Below are positions 1-7,502 of a stretch of 64,000 bases of DNA, piece by piece (position 1 is the first letter of the stretch; each line of letters starts with the position of its first letter). Made by a program: the position numbers and the translations under genes. The notes under the pieces are model-generated. The model was not told the DNA's origin. It saw only the letters and a program-made list of their open reading frames with translations, and did not search any database. Source of the stretch: Muribaculaceae bacterium (GTDB lineage Bacteria > Bacteroidota > Bacteroidia > Bacteroidales > Muribaculaceae). The stretch lies in contig JAFYYG010000046.1 of assembly GCA_017557625.1 (NCBI GenBank), positions 44,271 to 108,270 on the forward strand. The letters run 5' to 3'.

Positions 1-1
1 A

Positions 2-1624
2 GAGAATTATAAGGGGTTGACTTTTCTTGCACAAGATGGGCAAATGAAAGAATTTCGAAAATTCTTAGAAAAATATGATCCAGAAAAAGAAGAAAGAACA
101 GTCAGTTTTGGTAACATGATAAAAAATGGTTTTAAAGAAGAACGTTTCACGTTGTTTGTGTTAAAATCATCAGCGGAATATCAGCGTAGGATTCTTAATG
201 TTTATTTCTCTGGAATCATGGGAATATTACCATCTGATTCTATGAATTTCACAAAAACAAATTCAAGAAAAATCCATTATACAGAATTACGAATTTTAGC
301 ATTTCTCCGTAACAAAAATTTTGATTTGAAACGATTTAAAAAGTTTATTGAAAATATAGATGAAAAGGACGTTTCAAATCGTATGCCAATTGATATGGCT
401 TTGCTTGAGGTGTTAGAGAGATTCATGAGCCATGTTCGAAAACCTGATTGGATTGATTCTTTAATATTGACACACCGCGTTACGAAAGGGTTATGGTACA
501 ATGGTTCGAAATTCCTCAACTCATATACACTTCATAATGAAGAGCATGCAGTGACCCTTATTAATAAGTCTCTTGAGATAACTAATAGGATTGATTTCTT
601 CGAATTAAAGAATATTGATTATTATATTCTGTTCCTTGCATGTTACCTTCATGATATAAGTATGGTTATTCATCCAGACCTTGGTAAATTGAGTTCTGGA
701 CAGGGAAATAATAACGCTATTATTTCAAATATTATGATAGAAATGCAAAAAGAGGTAAAAAGTTTTTTTGATGGGACTTCTAGTGGAAAAAACAATGCTA
801 GACTGAAAAATGCTGGAAAATTTCTGGTTGATGTTTTTAGAGAAGTGTATGAATATTTTGAAAGAGAAGTCCGAGGCAATCATGCCAAAGATAGTGCAAC
901 ATTTATCCGTGATAAGTCAAGTACTTTTCTTGGCTATTTGGAGCCTACATTATGTTCTTTTGTTGCTAAAGTTTCAGAAAGCCATGGTTATGATGTCTAT
1001 GATGTATATGGGTTGAAATCTAGAGCTAAGGATGACACTATTAGTATAAAATATTTGATGATTCTACTTCGTTTGGCAGATCTGCTGGATGTAGCAAATG
1101 ATAGGGTTAATTATCATCTTTTACGCCAAAACTTGAATCATCTTTCTCTCGATTCAAAGTTTCACTGGATCTCTCATCTTGTGACGGACAGAATTGAATT
1201 AGTTACAGATTATCAAATTTTAGATGAAAAGAAAACAAAAGAAGATAAATTAAGTGAAAAACCAATTAAAGAAACAATTAATTTGAATTTATATTTGAAT
1301 TTTAAACAATTAACAACTATCCAAAAGAAAGGTAAATGCAAAAGTTGTCAGTGCGAATTGTGTGAGAATCATATCAACATTAAGATTAAAAGTGGAAATA
1401 AAAAACCTATTCATGAATGTGATCATGATTCATGTACAATTCTATGTAGATGGATGATGAAGAAACATGATTGGTTGGTCTCTGAGTTAATTGCTTTAAA
1501 CGATTATTTGTTTTCTGTAAATAATACGTTGTTTAGTACTCAAATCAATTTTAATATCTTTTATGGAGATAAGTCACTAGATCCAGATATGTTTGATAAT
1601 ATACAAGATTATTTGGAAAATTAA
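2..1624 (+). CDS. HD-domain metal phosphohydrolase-like protein (HD-CE type), 5' end outside window
   Basis: The frame is open from base 2, so the gene very likely starts upstream; a TTG at 17 is the first possible start inside the window. Numbering from that TTG, the metal-site residues of an HD hydrolase are visible: H173 and H177 in HNEEH, H212-D213 in YLHDIS, H289, H323 and D355 in RLADLLD. A Cys/His-rich insert near residue 440 (CKSCQCELC, then HECDHDSC) could bind zinc. HD domains of this kind hydrolyse phosphate esters, often nucleotides, and several belong to conflict or defence systems. The gene is clearly more AT-rich than the phage genes that follow, as expected of cargo. The substrate cannot be told, and the upstream partner, if any, is not in view. 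Confidence 0.6.
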   Translation, partial: ENYKGLTFLAQDGQMKEFRKFLEKYDPEKEERTVSFGNMIKNGFKEERFTLFVLKSSAEYQRRILNVYFSGIMGILPSDSMNFTKTNSRKIHYTELRILAFLRNKNFDLKRFKKFIENIDEKDVSNRMPIDMALLEVLERFMSHVRKPDWIDSLILTHRVTKGLWYNGSKFLNSYTLHNEEHAVTLINKSLEITNRIDFFELKNIDYYILFLACYLHDISMVIHPDLGKLSSGQGNNNAIISNIMIEMQKEVKSFFDGTSSGKNNARLKNAGKFLVDVFREVYEYFEREVRGNHAKDSATFIRDKSSTFLGYLEPTLCSFVAKVSESHGYDVYDVYGLKSRAKDDTISIKYLMILLRLADLLDVANDRVNYHLLRQNLNHLSLDSKFHWISHLVTDRIELVTDYQILDEKKTKEDKLSEKPIKETINLNLYLNFKQLTTIQKKGKCKSCQCELCENHINIKIKSGNKKPIHECDHDSCTILCRWMMKKHDWLVSELIALNDYLFSVNNTLFSTQINFNIFYGDKSLDPDMFDNIQDYLEN

Positions 1625-1817
1625 ACTAACTCTCTTATTCACTACATACTTGCAAATTGATGAAGCCCATTAGATTAGATGCTGATATCAACTCATAAAA
1701 TGTAAAGCATGAGTAAGATGTTCTACAATGGTGCCAAGTATCAACATTAACTAGATTTAGAGTATTTATTATTGTTGTCCAATATTTTTAGTGGACAGCG
1801 ATGAGTGTTTATGATGT

Positions 1818-1840
1818 AACCGCCCGTAGGCGGTTTTTTT
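1818..1840 (+). terminator. Intrinsic terminator
   Basis: A 7-bp stem (1818-1824 with 1829-1835) and a 4-base loop are followed by a run of T. It lies about 190 bases after the HD gene and is probably the end of that transcript. Confidence 0.75.
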
Positions 1841-2066
1841 GTTAATAGGTATGGTGCTCGCACCATGCGTTGGCTGCGCCCGTCATTGGGCTGCGGTTCG
1901 GCAACTCTCAAACAAGTTTGGAAGTTCCTCTCACCTTGCACCAATGGTGTTTTTGCTGGGCTCTCCGCAGTCTCTGCTTAAGAATTCTATGTGATGTTCC
2001 CACAACAATTTCCTTGAAGTTATCATTGCCGTACTGCTGTCGCTGATGTATAACTGTTTTCCGGCA

Positions 2067-2095
2067 CAAAGTTAGTGCGAGCCGCTCCCGACAAG
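2067..2095 (-). promoter_or_regulatory. Possible promoter, TAACTTTG box
   Basis: On the minus strand TAACTTTG (2067-2074) has a TTG about 17 bases upstream. An almost identical arrangement occurs at 14186-14214. This spacing is shorter than the usual 19, so the call is tentative. Confidence 0.35.
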
Positions 2096-2098
2096 GCC

Positions 2099-2194
2099 CA
2101 GGTCGGGTTGACCTGAAAATAATCCCACATTTTTTTGCTTCACGCTGCGCTACAAAATAATGCTGCGCCCCAAGGGGTGAGATTTTTTTCGGTC
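2099..2194 (+). promoter_or_regulatory. Leader with overlapping alternative hairpins
   Basis: Bases 2110-2115 (gacctg) can pair locally with 2099-2104, or become the foot of a larger hairpin with the segment ending at 2194 (gatttttttcggtc). The two structures exclude each other, and the larger one ends in a T-rich arm. This looks like a possible conformational switch upstream of the small-gene cluster; no known riboswitch class was recognised. Confidence 0.3.
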
Positions 2195-2303
2195 AAGCCT
2201 TGTCTAACGGTCGCTTCCCTCGCCTCACTTATTCTGCACCGAAAAAAGATTATACGCGACATACGTAGACAATGATTATTCACTTCAATAAAATTTTCTA
2301 GTT

Positions 2304-2546
2304 ATGAGAACATCAGTAAACATATCATTCTTTGTATCACCAGAGTCAGCTGCGAGCACAGCATCGAAAAAAGATTACCGCTCTACCGCATACAATAATT
2401 ATTCCGCCGACTTGGTGGACTTGGACAACGAGGTTTGCACCATTGAGGTTGAGGCACGCACCGAGAGCGAGGCGAGCGAGCAAGCCGAGCGCATAGCTTT
2501 TGAGATGGGCATCCAAGTTAGTTACATCAACATCTACAAGCAGTAA
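2304..2546 (+). CDS. Small hypothetical phage protein (80 aa)
   Basis: I do not recognise this protein. It begins with a beta-rich stretch and has an acidic middle (DLVDLDNEVCTIEVEARTE) followed by an Ala/Glu-rich helix. The ATG at 2304 is supported by the motif TTCACTTC 17 bases before it; the same motif precedes the starts at 2591 and 14355. It is the first of five closely spaced small plus-strand genes ahead of the late block, the kind of position held by early or accessory phage genes. No signal peptide or membrane segment is visible. Confidence 0.6.
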   Translation: MRTSVNISFFVSPESAASTASKKDYRSTAYNNYSADLVDLDNEVCTIEVEARTESEASEQAERIAFEMGIQVSYINIYKQ

Positions 2547-2590
2547 GTTTTTCAAATTCACATATTTATTCACTTCTAATTTTTACTACT

Positions 2591-2968
2591 ATGGCAAATT
2601 TAGTTTTAGCATCTAAGAGAGAGTTAAAGAGCGGCATGTTTTGGCACGTTTACCGCAGTGAGAACAACAACAAGAGCGAGGAGTTCTACTTCGCCAACCC
2701 CCTCAAGGCGTTGCGTTACGCCTTCATCCTCCGCAAGCGCTTTAATGCCATCATCCCTAAAGGAGTCTATGGCAAGCTGATGGCAGACGTGAAGGCAAGC
2801 AAGCCCGAGAGCACCGAACCAGCCACCGCACCGGTGGAGAGCACCGCCCAAGAGAGCGCACCGGCACAAGCTGAGAGCGCACCCAAGAAGAAAGGCGCAC
2901 GCAAGAGCGCACCACGCAAGCGCACCGCCAAGAAAGCGAACACCGAACCAAACACCGAGAGCAAGTAA
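2591..2968 (+). CDS. Small protein with histone-like basic tail (125 aa)
   Basis: The first 65 or so residues look folded (motifs GMFWHVYRS and ALRYAFILRKRF). The rest is low-complexity Ala/Pro/Glu, ending in a Lys/Arg/Ala-rich segment (KKKGARKSAPRKRTAKK) that resembles the tails of bacterial histone-H1-like proteins. This suggests nucleic-acid binding, which is an inference from composition only. The start is supported by TTCACTTC 14 bases upstream. The gene is separated from the next one by a perfect 11-bp hairpin at 2984-3013. Confidence 0.6.
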   Translation: MANLVLASKRELKSGMFWHVYRSENNNKSEEFYFANPLKALRYAFILRKRFNAIIPKGVYGKLMADVKASKPESTEPATAPVESTAQESAPAQAESAPKKKGARKSAPRKRTAKKANTEPNTESK

Positions 2969-2983
2969 ATAGATTGTTTAACC

Positions 2984-3013
2984 GAGTGGTGGAGCGAGAG
3001 ATCTCCACCACTC
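2984..3013 (+). other. Intercistronic hairpin 1
   Basis: Perfect 11-bp stem (gagtggtggag / ctccaccactc) with an 8-base loop. It is preceded by TTAACC and followed by CAAAGAAACC, the same flanks as the hairpin at 3316-3341, whose stem sequence differs. Confidence 0.7.
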
Positions 3014-3034
3014 ACAAAGAAACCTTTTTCAACT

Positions 3035-3307
3035 ATGGTACAAATCAATGATTTTGAGTGGAAGGATGGCAACAAGCTGCCCGAGTGCAGTCTGACACAT
3101 CTAGGCATCGAGACAAGCCACGAAGTAATCGCAGTCATCGAGGACAACGGCTACCGCAGTACTCTCGTACTGCAATACCATCTGCGCCGAGGATGGGAGT
3201 ACGCTAACGGAGTGGAGCTGAAGGCTGTCTTCAAGGATGCAGTTATTTTGCAGTGGTCCTACATCCCTAGACCCGTGCAAAGATGGCAAGAGAGTTTTAC
3301 AGAGTAA
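3035..3307 (+). CDS. Small hypothetical phage protein (90 aa)
   Basis: I do not recognise it. It is a compact, mostly beta-type protein rich in Trp and Glu (FEWKDGNKLPE, RRGWEYANG, ILQWSYIPRP) without signal peptide or membrane segment. It sits between two hairpins that share flanking sequence, in a run of small genes read in one direction. The start ATG at 3035 is the first in frame after the upstream hairpin, and its context, ACTATGGTACA, resembles the start at 14355. Confidence 0.55.
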   Translation: MVQINDFEWKDGNKLPECSLTHLGIETSHEVIAVIEDNGYRSTLVLQYHLRRGWEYANGVELKAVFKDAVILQWSYIPRPVQRWQESFTE

Positions 3308-3315
3308 TTAACCCC

Positions 3316-3341
3316 GAGGTGGGCGAACCTTCGCCCACCTC
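3316..3341 (+). other. Intercistronic hairpin 2
   Basis: Perfect 11-bp stem (gaggtgggcga / tcgcccacctc) with a 4-base loop. Flanks match hairpin 1: TTAACC before and CAAAGAAACC after. Most stem positions differ, yet stem length and the outer GAG/CTC pairs are kept. Confidence 0.7.
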
Positions 3342-3359
3342 TCAAAGAAACCCGAGACT

Positions 3360-3569
3360 ATGATTTACCACAAGATGACCGACCGAGACCTGGAGAGACT
3401 GCAGAGCCTGGCAGTGGAGGCCGCCCTGATAGTTCAGGACTATAGACCAGCTGGAACCGACACAATAGAGTGGATGGCGCAGTGTGACCAGTACCGAGAA
3501 CTGGCGATGATGGGCAGCTACTGCCTTCTTGAACTCACGACACGAAACAAGGAAAGGAGGCAACGATGA
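3360..3569 (+). CDS. Small hypothetical phage protein (69 aa)
   Basis: An unrecognised, mostly helical protein (TDRDLERLQSLAVEAALIVQDY, split by a short loop) with a basic end (RNKERRQR). Its stop overlaps the ATG of the next gene (ATGA at 3566-3569), so the two are translationally coupled and probably act or are regulated together. No homology can be claimed from reading alone. Confidence 0.55.
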   Translation: MIYHKMTDRDLERLQSLAVEAALIVQDYRPAGTDTIEWMAQCDQYRELAMMGSYCLLELTTRNKERRQR

Positions 3570-3700
3570 GACCGACTGAGAGAACTTGCTACTTCTGCAA
3601 ATTTGCCTGTGCATGTGGATGGCACCAATGGTATTGCGAAAAGCACGATGAAGACGTGAGCGAGCAGAATAGCTGTGAGGATTGGGAAGAAGATAACTAA
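3566..3700 (+). CDS. Very small Cys-rich protein (44 aa), zinc-ribbon-like
   Basis: The ATG overlaps the previous stop (ATGA), and GGAAAGGAGG just upstream is an unusually good ribosome-binding site for this region. The protein has CYFCKFACACGWHQWYC, then KHDED and a final C, giving several CxxC-like pairs that could hold a zinc ion. The remainder is acidic. Short zinc-ribbon proteins of this type are common in phages, often without known function. The coupling and the two terminators right after it mark the end of the small-gene operon. Confidence 0.55.
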   Translation: MRPTERTCYFCKFACACGWHQWYCEKHDEDVSEQNSCEDWEEDN

Positions 3701-3708
3701 ACATGGAG

Positions 3709-3747
3709 AGGACACCGAACAATGACTTGATCGGTGTCCTCGCTTTT
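3709..3747 (+). terminator. Intrinsic terminator of the small-gene cluster
   Basis: A perfect 10-bp stem (aggacaccga / tcggtgtcct) with a 12-base loop is followed by cgcTTTTT, directly after the 44-residue gene. Confidence 0.75.
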
Positions 3748-3798
3748 TGGGCGCGGCTCGCTTCGCTCGCTGGTTCACCCTATGACGCACCGAAACTA

Positions 3799-3832
3799 AC
3801 GGAAACCCGATTCGGGATCCGTGAGTTTTTTT
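3799..3832 (+). terminator. Second intrinsic terminator
   Basis: A stem of acgga/tccgt continued by cccg/cggg is followed by a run of seven T. With the terminator at 3709 it isolates the small-gene operon from the late block. Confidence 0.7.
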
Positions 3833-3837
3833 GTGTC

Positions 3838-3903
3838 TTTTAAGGAATGATGTCTATATGGTAAATTTGCCGCATAGAAACCTCGCTTCGCTCGGTTCTA
3901 TGC
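3838..3903 (+). promoter_or_regulatory. Probable late promoter with palindrome at the start site
   Basis: TAAATTTG at 3862-3869 fits the Bacteroidota -7 box, with a T-rich -33 region near 3838. An 8-bp inverted repeat, gcatagaa (3872-3879) and ttctatgc (3896-3903), covers the predicted transcription start, and TATGGTAAA occurs on both sides of it. It would suit an operator controlling the structural genes from 3926 on. Confidence 0.45.
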
Positions 3904-3925
3904 TTTTATGGTAAAATGAAATGAT

Positions 3926-5026
3926 ATGGCTATTACACTCTCAACTCAAATACCGCAGCTCTTGTTCTCCTCAGCAATCCCCGACCTCGCCATCAACACT
4001 GACGGCGATGGCGAGGTGGAGATTGCATTGACCTCGGCTGGCGCCATGGTGTTCACGGCGAGCCACTTCCCATATAACAGGCAGATAAAGGTTTTTGACC
4101 TCCGGTCGGTAGTTGAAATGTTCATGCGTGAGCAAGGCTCAGCGATGAAGGACTTCACGGTTACTGCGACTGCAAACGAAGTAACCCATCAACTATGCTC
4201 TTTCAAGGTGATCTACCTTGAGCATCGGTTTGATGGGAACATCTCCGAATTCCTGAGGAATAACTTCCTCACGAACACGTCATCGAAGATGACTTCGGAG
4301 AACGCCTTGGAAAGACTGACTCTATACCTGGATGCCAACCAGAGCGAGAGGGTGAGATATGAGATAGTGACGCAACGTGAGGGAGAAGAAGCGCAACTTA
4401 CAGTATGCACCGAGAATATATATAGTTATGCTAATCCAAAACTTGTTGAAGTAAGCATTTCGTGTGAGGTAATCAGGAGAATGGCGAACATAGACCAGGC
4501 AACAAAGTTGCTGGCGGTGAGTATCCATGTCGGCGAGAGGGCATTTACCTACTACGTCTCACAGCGTGAGCCGCAGATGAGGATGTTCTTCCGTAACGCA
4601 TTCAATGTCTTTGAGTGCTGCGAGCTCGAGGCTGTCACCACTCAAATTGCCGAGTCGGAACGCTCGATAGCGGTGACGAACCGCATCAGCACGTTCTACA
4701 ACCAGCGCAACGAGAAGAAATATGAGGTCGAGACATCAGGACTCACATACGAGCAGGCTCAATGGATTGAGCAGCTGTTCTACTCGCATGACGTGCGCAT
4801 GGGAAAACTTGATGACGAGATGGAACCGTGGGATATTGATTTCGCACTTCTCCCGAAAGTGCTCATCACGGACTTCACCTGTGAGATCGACGACAGTGAC
4901 GGCGAACTCAACACGGTGAAGTTCACTTACCAGTTCGCGGACCGTAGAACTTGGCTGCAGACGGACTACCTGACGGTAGATCACGACAGAATATTTACTG
5001 AAGAATATGATCCGACATTCCAATAA
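3926..5026 (+). CDS. Phage structural protein, tail-like (366 aa)
   Basis: A cytoplasmic, beta-rich protein with no signal peptide. The middle and end (FFRNAFNVFECCEL, RISTFYNQRNEKKYEVETSG, then a Trp-containing segment) resemble the tail-tip or baseplate type proteins seen in Bacteroidota phages, also reflected in the protein at 22044. It is the first gene of the late block, about 50 bases after the predicted promoter. Its stop overlaps the next start (TAATG). Its place before a portal-like gene is unusual, because terminase is normally expected there. The structural class is fairly likely; the exact role is unknown. Confidence 0.5.
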   Translation: MAITLSTQIPQLLFSSAIPDLAINTDGDGEVEIALTSAGAMVFTASHFPYNRQIKVFDLRSVVEMFMREQGSAMKDFTVTATANEVTHQLCSFKVIYLEHRFDGNISEFLRNNFLTNTSSKMTSENALERLTLYLDANQSERVRYEIVTQREGEEAQLTVCTENIYSYANPKLVEVSISCEVIRRMANIDQATKLLAVSIHVGERAFTYYVSQREPQMRMFFRNAFNVFECCELEAVTTQIAESERSIAVTNRISTFYNQRNEKKYEVETSGLTYEQAQWIEQLFYSHDVRMGKLDDEMEPWDIDFALLPKVLITDFTCEIDDSDGELNTVKFTYQFADRRTWLQTDYLTVDHDRIFTEEYDPTFQ

Positions 5027-5259
5027 TGGCTAACTCGATACACATATCAACACTTCGCAAAATGCTCAAAGCTGGTGACCCCGTGGACATCAAACTATGG
5101 ACGAAATCGGGAGAGATCCAGGAGTGGAGAAATTGCGTCCCATTGCGATATAATTTCTATAAGGGCACACGGCAAATCAAACTGCTCAACAGCGGACAAA
5201 TCCGACAGTTGAGGGATATTTGCGTGTTCATGATTAATGATATGGAAGTGTTCTTGTAA
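5026..5259 (+). CDS. Small phage protein of the late block (77 aa)
   Basis: I do not recognise it. It is basic, has mixed alpha/beta character and lacks a membrane segment. Its ATG overlaps the stop of the 366-residue gene, so it is coupled to it, and 24 bases separate it from the portal-like gene. Such a small gene between a tail-like and a portal-like gene could be a chaperone or minor structural protein, but nothing in the sequence decides this. Confidence 0.55.
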   Translation: MANSIHISTLRKMLKAGDPVDIKLWTKSGEIQEWRNCVPLRYNFYKGTRQIKLLNSGQIRQLRDICVFMINDMEVFL

Positions 5260-5283
5260 CTCACATATAACCCACATGTAACT

Positions 5284-6666
5284 ATGGAACTTCAATTCAA
5301 CTCAGTAGAAACCATTGCCAACCTAAATGCTTCGGCAGCATTCCAGGTTGACAGCGGAAAGGTGTTCAAAGAAGACACCGATATAGTGCCGGTCATCATA
5401 GATGAACGCCTGTCTTATGTGCCCTGGGGTGGTGACAACGCCTTGCCATATAATATTCTTAATCTCATTGAGAGCGACGAAACGCTCTCGACATGTCAGC
5501 AGTTCAACGCTGAGGTGTGCTATGGCAGTGGCCTGCGCTATAACGTGGACGAAAGCACCAAGGCTGTCAAGCAGGAGGTCGAGGACTTCCTTCTTGACAA
5601 CGCCGTTGCGCAGTACTGGCTCGGTGTGTGCCATGACTTCAAACACTTCGCGTTTTGCGTCTCGGTCATCATCCTAAATGCAGAAGGCAATAAGGTGGTG
5701 AGGCTGATTCGCAAGGAGGCGTGCTACTGCCGGCTCTCTCCAGCTGAGAAGGACGGCAGCATAAAGTATCTTCTTTACGCCAACTGGCGCAATGTCATCG
5801 CTTCGCGTGATGACATAGAGGTGATTGACCTGCTTGACGTGAACAGTCCGTGGCGAGACCTCGCCATCCGTATGGGCAAGATCGCTGGCGATGACGGCAA
5901 GACAGCCATTCGCACGAAGTCAAGGAAGTTTGCCGTGCTGACACGTGTCCCGACCCCCGACAGCACTTATTACCCCATACCTTATTACGGTTCGCTGTTC
6001 CGAGGGAAATGGTACAATATCAAGCAGCTCATCGGGATGGCGAAGGAGGCGAAGCTCAAGAACATCGCCCCCATAAAGTACCAGATTGAAATCAGCAACA
6101 AGTACTGGGATTCAATCTTCAAGAGCGAGGGCATCACTGACCGAAAGGAGCAGCAGAAACGCATAGTAAAGGAGAAACAGCAGATTCTTGACTTCCTCAC
6201 AGGCGTTGAGAACGCTGGCAAGGTGTGGTTCTCCACATTCTATGTGGCTCCCACTGGAGAGGTGCAACACGAGGTCGTGATCAACAAGATTGACAACGAC
6301 AAGGAAGGCGGCGACTGGTCCACCGACATACAGGAAGCGGTGAACATGTTCTGCTTCACTATGCGTGTGCACTCGAACCTCGTGGGTTCGGTGCCAGGCA
6401 AGTCGCAGACCAACAACAGCGGTTCGGACAAGCGTGAGCTATATACTATCGCTCACTCCCTGCAGAAACCGTACCACGACCTGCTCTTCACCGTGCATCG
6501 GATGATAATCCGTTTCAACGGATGGAAAGGAGCATACCCCGAATGCCCATTTGTGCAGCTGTCGCTGCTAAGTGACCACGTGGATGCCCAGGAAGTGACA
6601 ATGGAGAATGATGATGATAAGGACGGAAAACCAAGTAAAGACGAAGTATGGAAACACAACTCATAA
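5284..6666 (+). CDS. Portal-like phage protein (460 aa)
   Basis: Length, the acidic opening and the overall pattern suit a phage portal protein: an early WGGDNALPYNIL segment, a central mixed domain, and late helices with GVENAGKVWFSTF and SVPGKSQTNNSGSDKRELY. Portals form the dodecameric DNA channel at the capsid vertex. The call also rests on the genes that follow, which look like connector and tail-completion proteins. It ends inside the next gene (19 bp overlap). Notably, no protease, scaffold or capsid gene follows, and no terminase precedes it in the window. A different structural role cannot be excluded. Confidence 0.5.
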   Translation: MELQFNSVETIANLNASAAFQVDSGKVFKEDTDIVPVIIDERLSYVPWGGDNALPYNILNLIESDETLSTCQQFNAEVCYGSGLRYNVDESTKAVKQEVEDFLLDNAVAQYWLGVCHDFKHFAFCVSVIILNAEGNKVVRLIRKEACYCRLSPAEKDGSIKYLLYANWRNVIASRDDIEVIDLLDVNSPWRDLAIRMGKIAGDDGKTAIRTKSRKFAVLTRVPTPDSTYYPIPYYGSLFRGKWYNIKQLIGMAKEAKLKNIAPIKYQIEISNKYWDSIFKSEGITDRKEQQKRIVKEKQQILDFLTGVENAGKVWFSTFYVAPTGEVQHEVVINKIDNDKEGGDWSTDIQEAVNMFCFTMRVHSNLVGSVPGKSQTNNSGSDKRELYTIAHSLQKPYHDLLFTVHRMIIRFNGWKGAYPECPFVQLSLLSDHVDAQEVTMENDDDKDGKPSKDEVWKHNS

Positions 6667-7502
6667 CATCAGATGAGCAGTTGCGCAGATACCTGCCCAA
6701 CGCTTTTGCCACTGTGGAAGGCGAAGCACCGTTCTACGACAAGGTGCTGCCGTGGATGGAGGCAGCGGAACGCTGGCTGTTTATGCAGTTCATAGGCGAT
6801 GAGTTCGCTGACACTCTCATCGCTATGGAAGATGATGAGCCACTGAAGATGACCGCTTGCAGCGTGGTGGCTCATGAGGCACTGATGCGTGTCGTGCCGT
6901 CACTTGACTTGGTGCTCACTCCGAATGGATTCGGTATCGTGAGCAACCAGAATGTGGCACCGGCAAGCCGTGACCGTGTGGTGAGGCTTGTCAACTCGCT
7001 GGAGGCGAGTCGTGACATCGCCATCGAGCAGATGCTGCAGTACCTGTTCCAGAATGAGCGCTGGTTTGCCACCTCAAAACGCCGATGGTTCACCGCTACG
7101 CTGTTCCCCAATATCGACTTGGCAAACCTGTGTGGCATCGCTGAGAAACGCTGGGCAAACTATCTCGCTCTACGCCTGAAGGCGGTAGAGGTGGAGCAGC
7201 GCATCGCAGAGGAGTATATCTCGCCCGAGCAGATGGATGTGCTGCGCAATGAGGTAATTGGCATCGACTGGTCATTTACGGTCGCTGACCGTCTTCATCT
7301 GCGAGTCATTGAGCAACTGCGTTCCATTGTGGTGAACGTGTTGCAGGGCAATATGCTGGACATTCAAGGGCTTCGTGACATCGTGGATCTTATGCGGAAG
7401 AATGAGGAATACTTTGCCGAGTTCGCTAACAGCGACACGGCTAAACTGTTCACCCCACCAATCTTCGAGAATAAAAAGAGAGCACATGGGTACTGGTTCT
7501 AA
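6648..7502 (+). CDS. Connector-type phage protein, DUF6712-like (284 aa)
   Basis: A mostly helical protein that begins with LITSDEQLRRYLPNAFATVEGE. The N-terminal pattern matches Bacteroidota phage proteins usually labelled DUF6712, thought to sit at the head-tail junction. It overlaps the portal-like gene by 19 bases and the next gene by 17 bases, in keeping with a tightly packed structural operon. There are no catalytic motifs, signal peptide or membrane segments. The family name is recalled from pattern, not confirmed by a search. Confidence 0.55.
   Translation: METQLITSDEQLRRYLPNAFATVEGEAPFYDKVLPWMEAAERWLFMQFIGDEFADTLIAMEDDEPLKMTACSVVAHEALMRVVPSLDLVLTPNGFGIVSNQNVAPASRDRVVRLVNSLEASRDIAIEQMLQYLFQNERWFATSKRRWFTATLFPNIDLANLCGIAEKRWANYLALRLKAVEVEQRIAEEYISPEQMDVLRNEVIGIDWSFTVADRLHLRVIEQLRSIVVNVLQGNMLDIQGLRDIVDLMRKNEEYFAEFANSDTAKLFTPPIFENKKRAHGYWF

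Larger units (their letters stand above)
1841..2303. other. Gene-free leader region of the small-gene cluster
   Basis: No credible gene is seen here. The stretch has short hairpins (for example 1851-1866 and around 1944-1955), a possible minus-strand promoter at 2067-2095, overlapping alternative hairpins at 2099-2194, and finally an AT-rich stretch leading into the gene at 2304. Layout and wording resemble the leader at 14186-14354. Confidence 0.5.

Noticed and set aside
1-2300. Left attachment site as a copy of the tRNA-Val 3' end
   Set aside because: No match to the T-arm and acceptor sequence of tRNA-Val was found in this stretch, so the left end is presumably outside the window.
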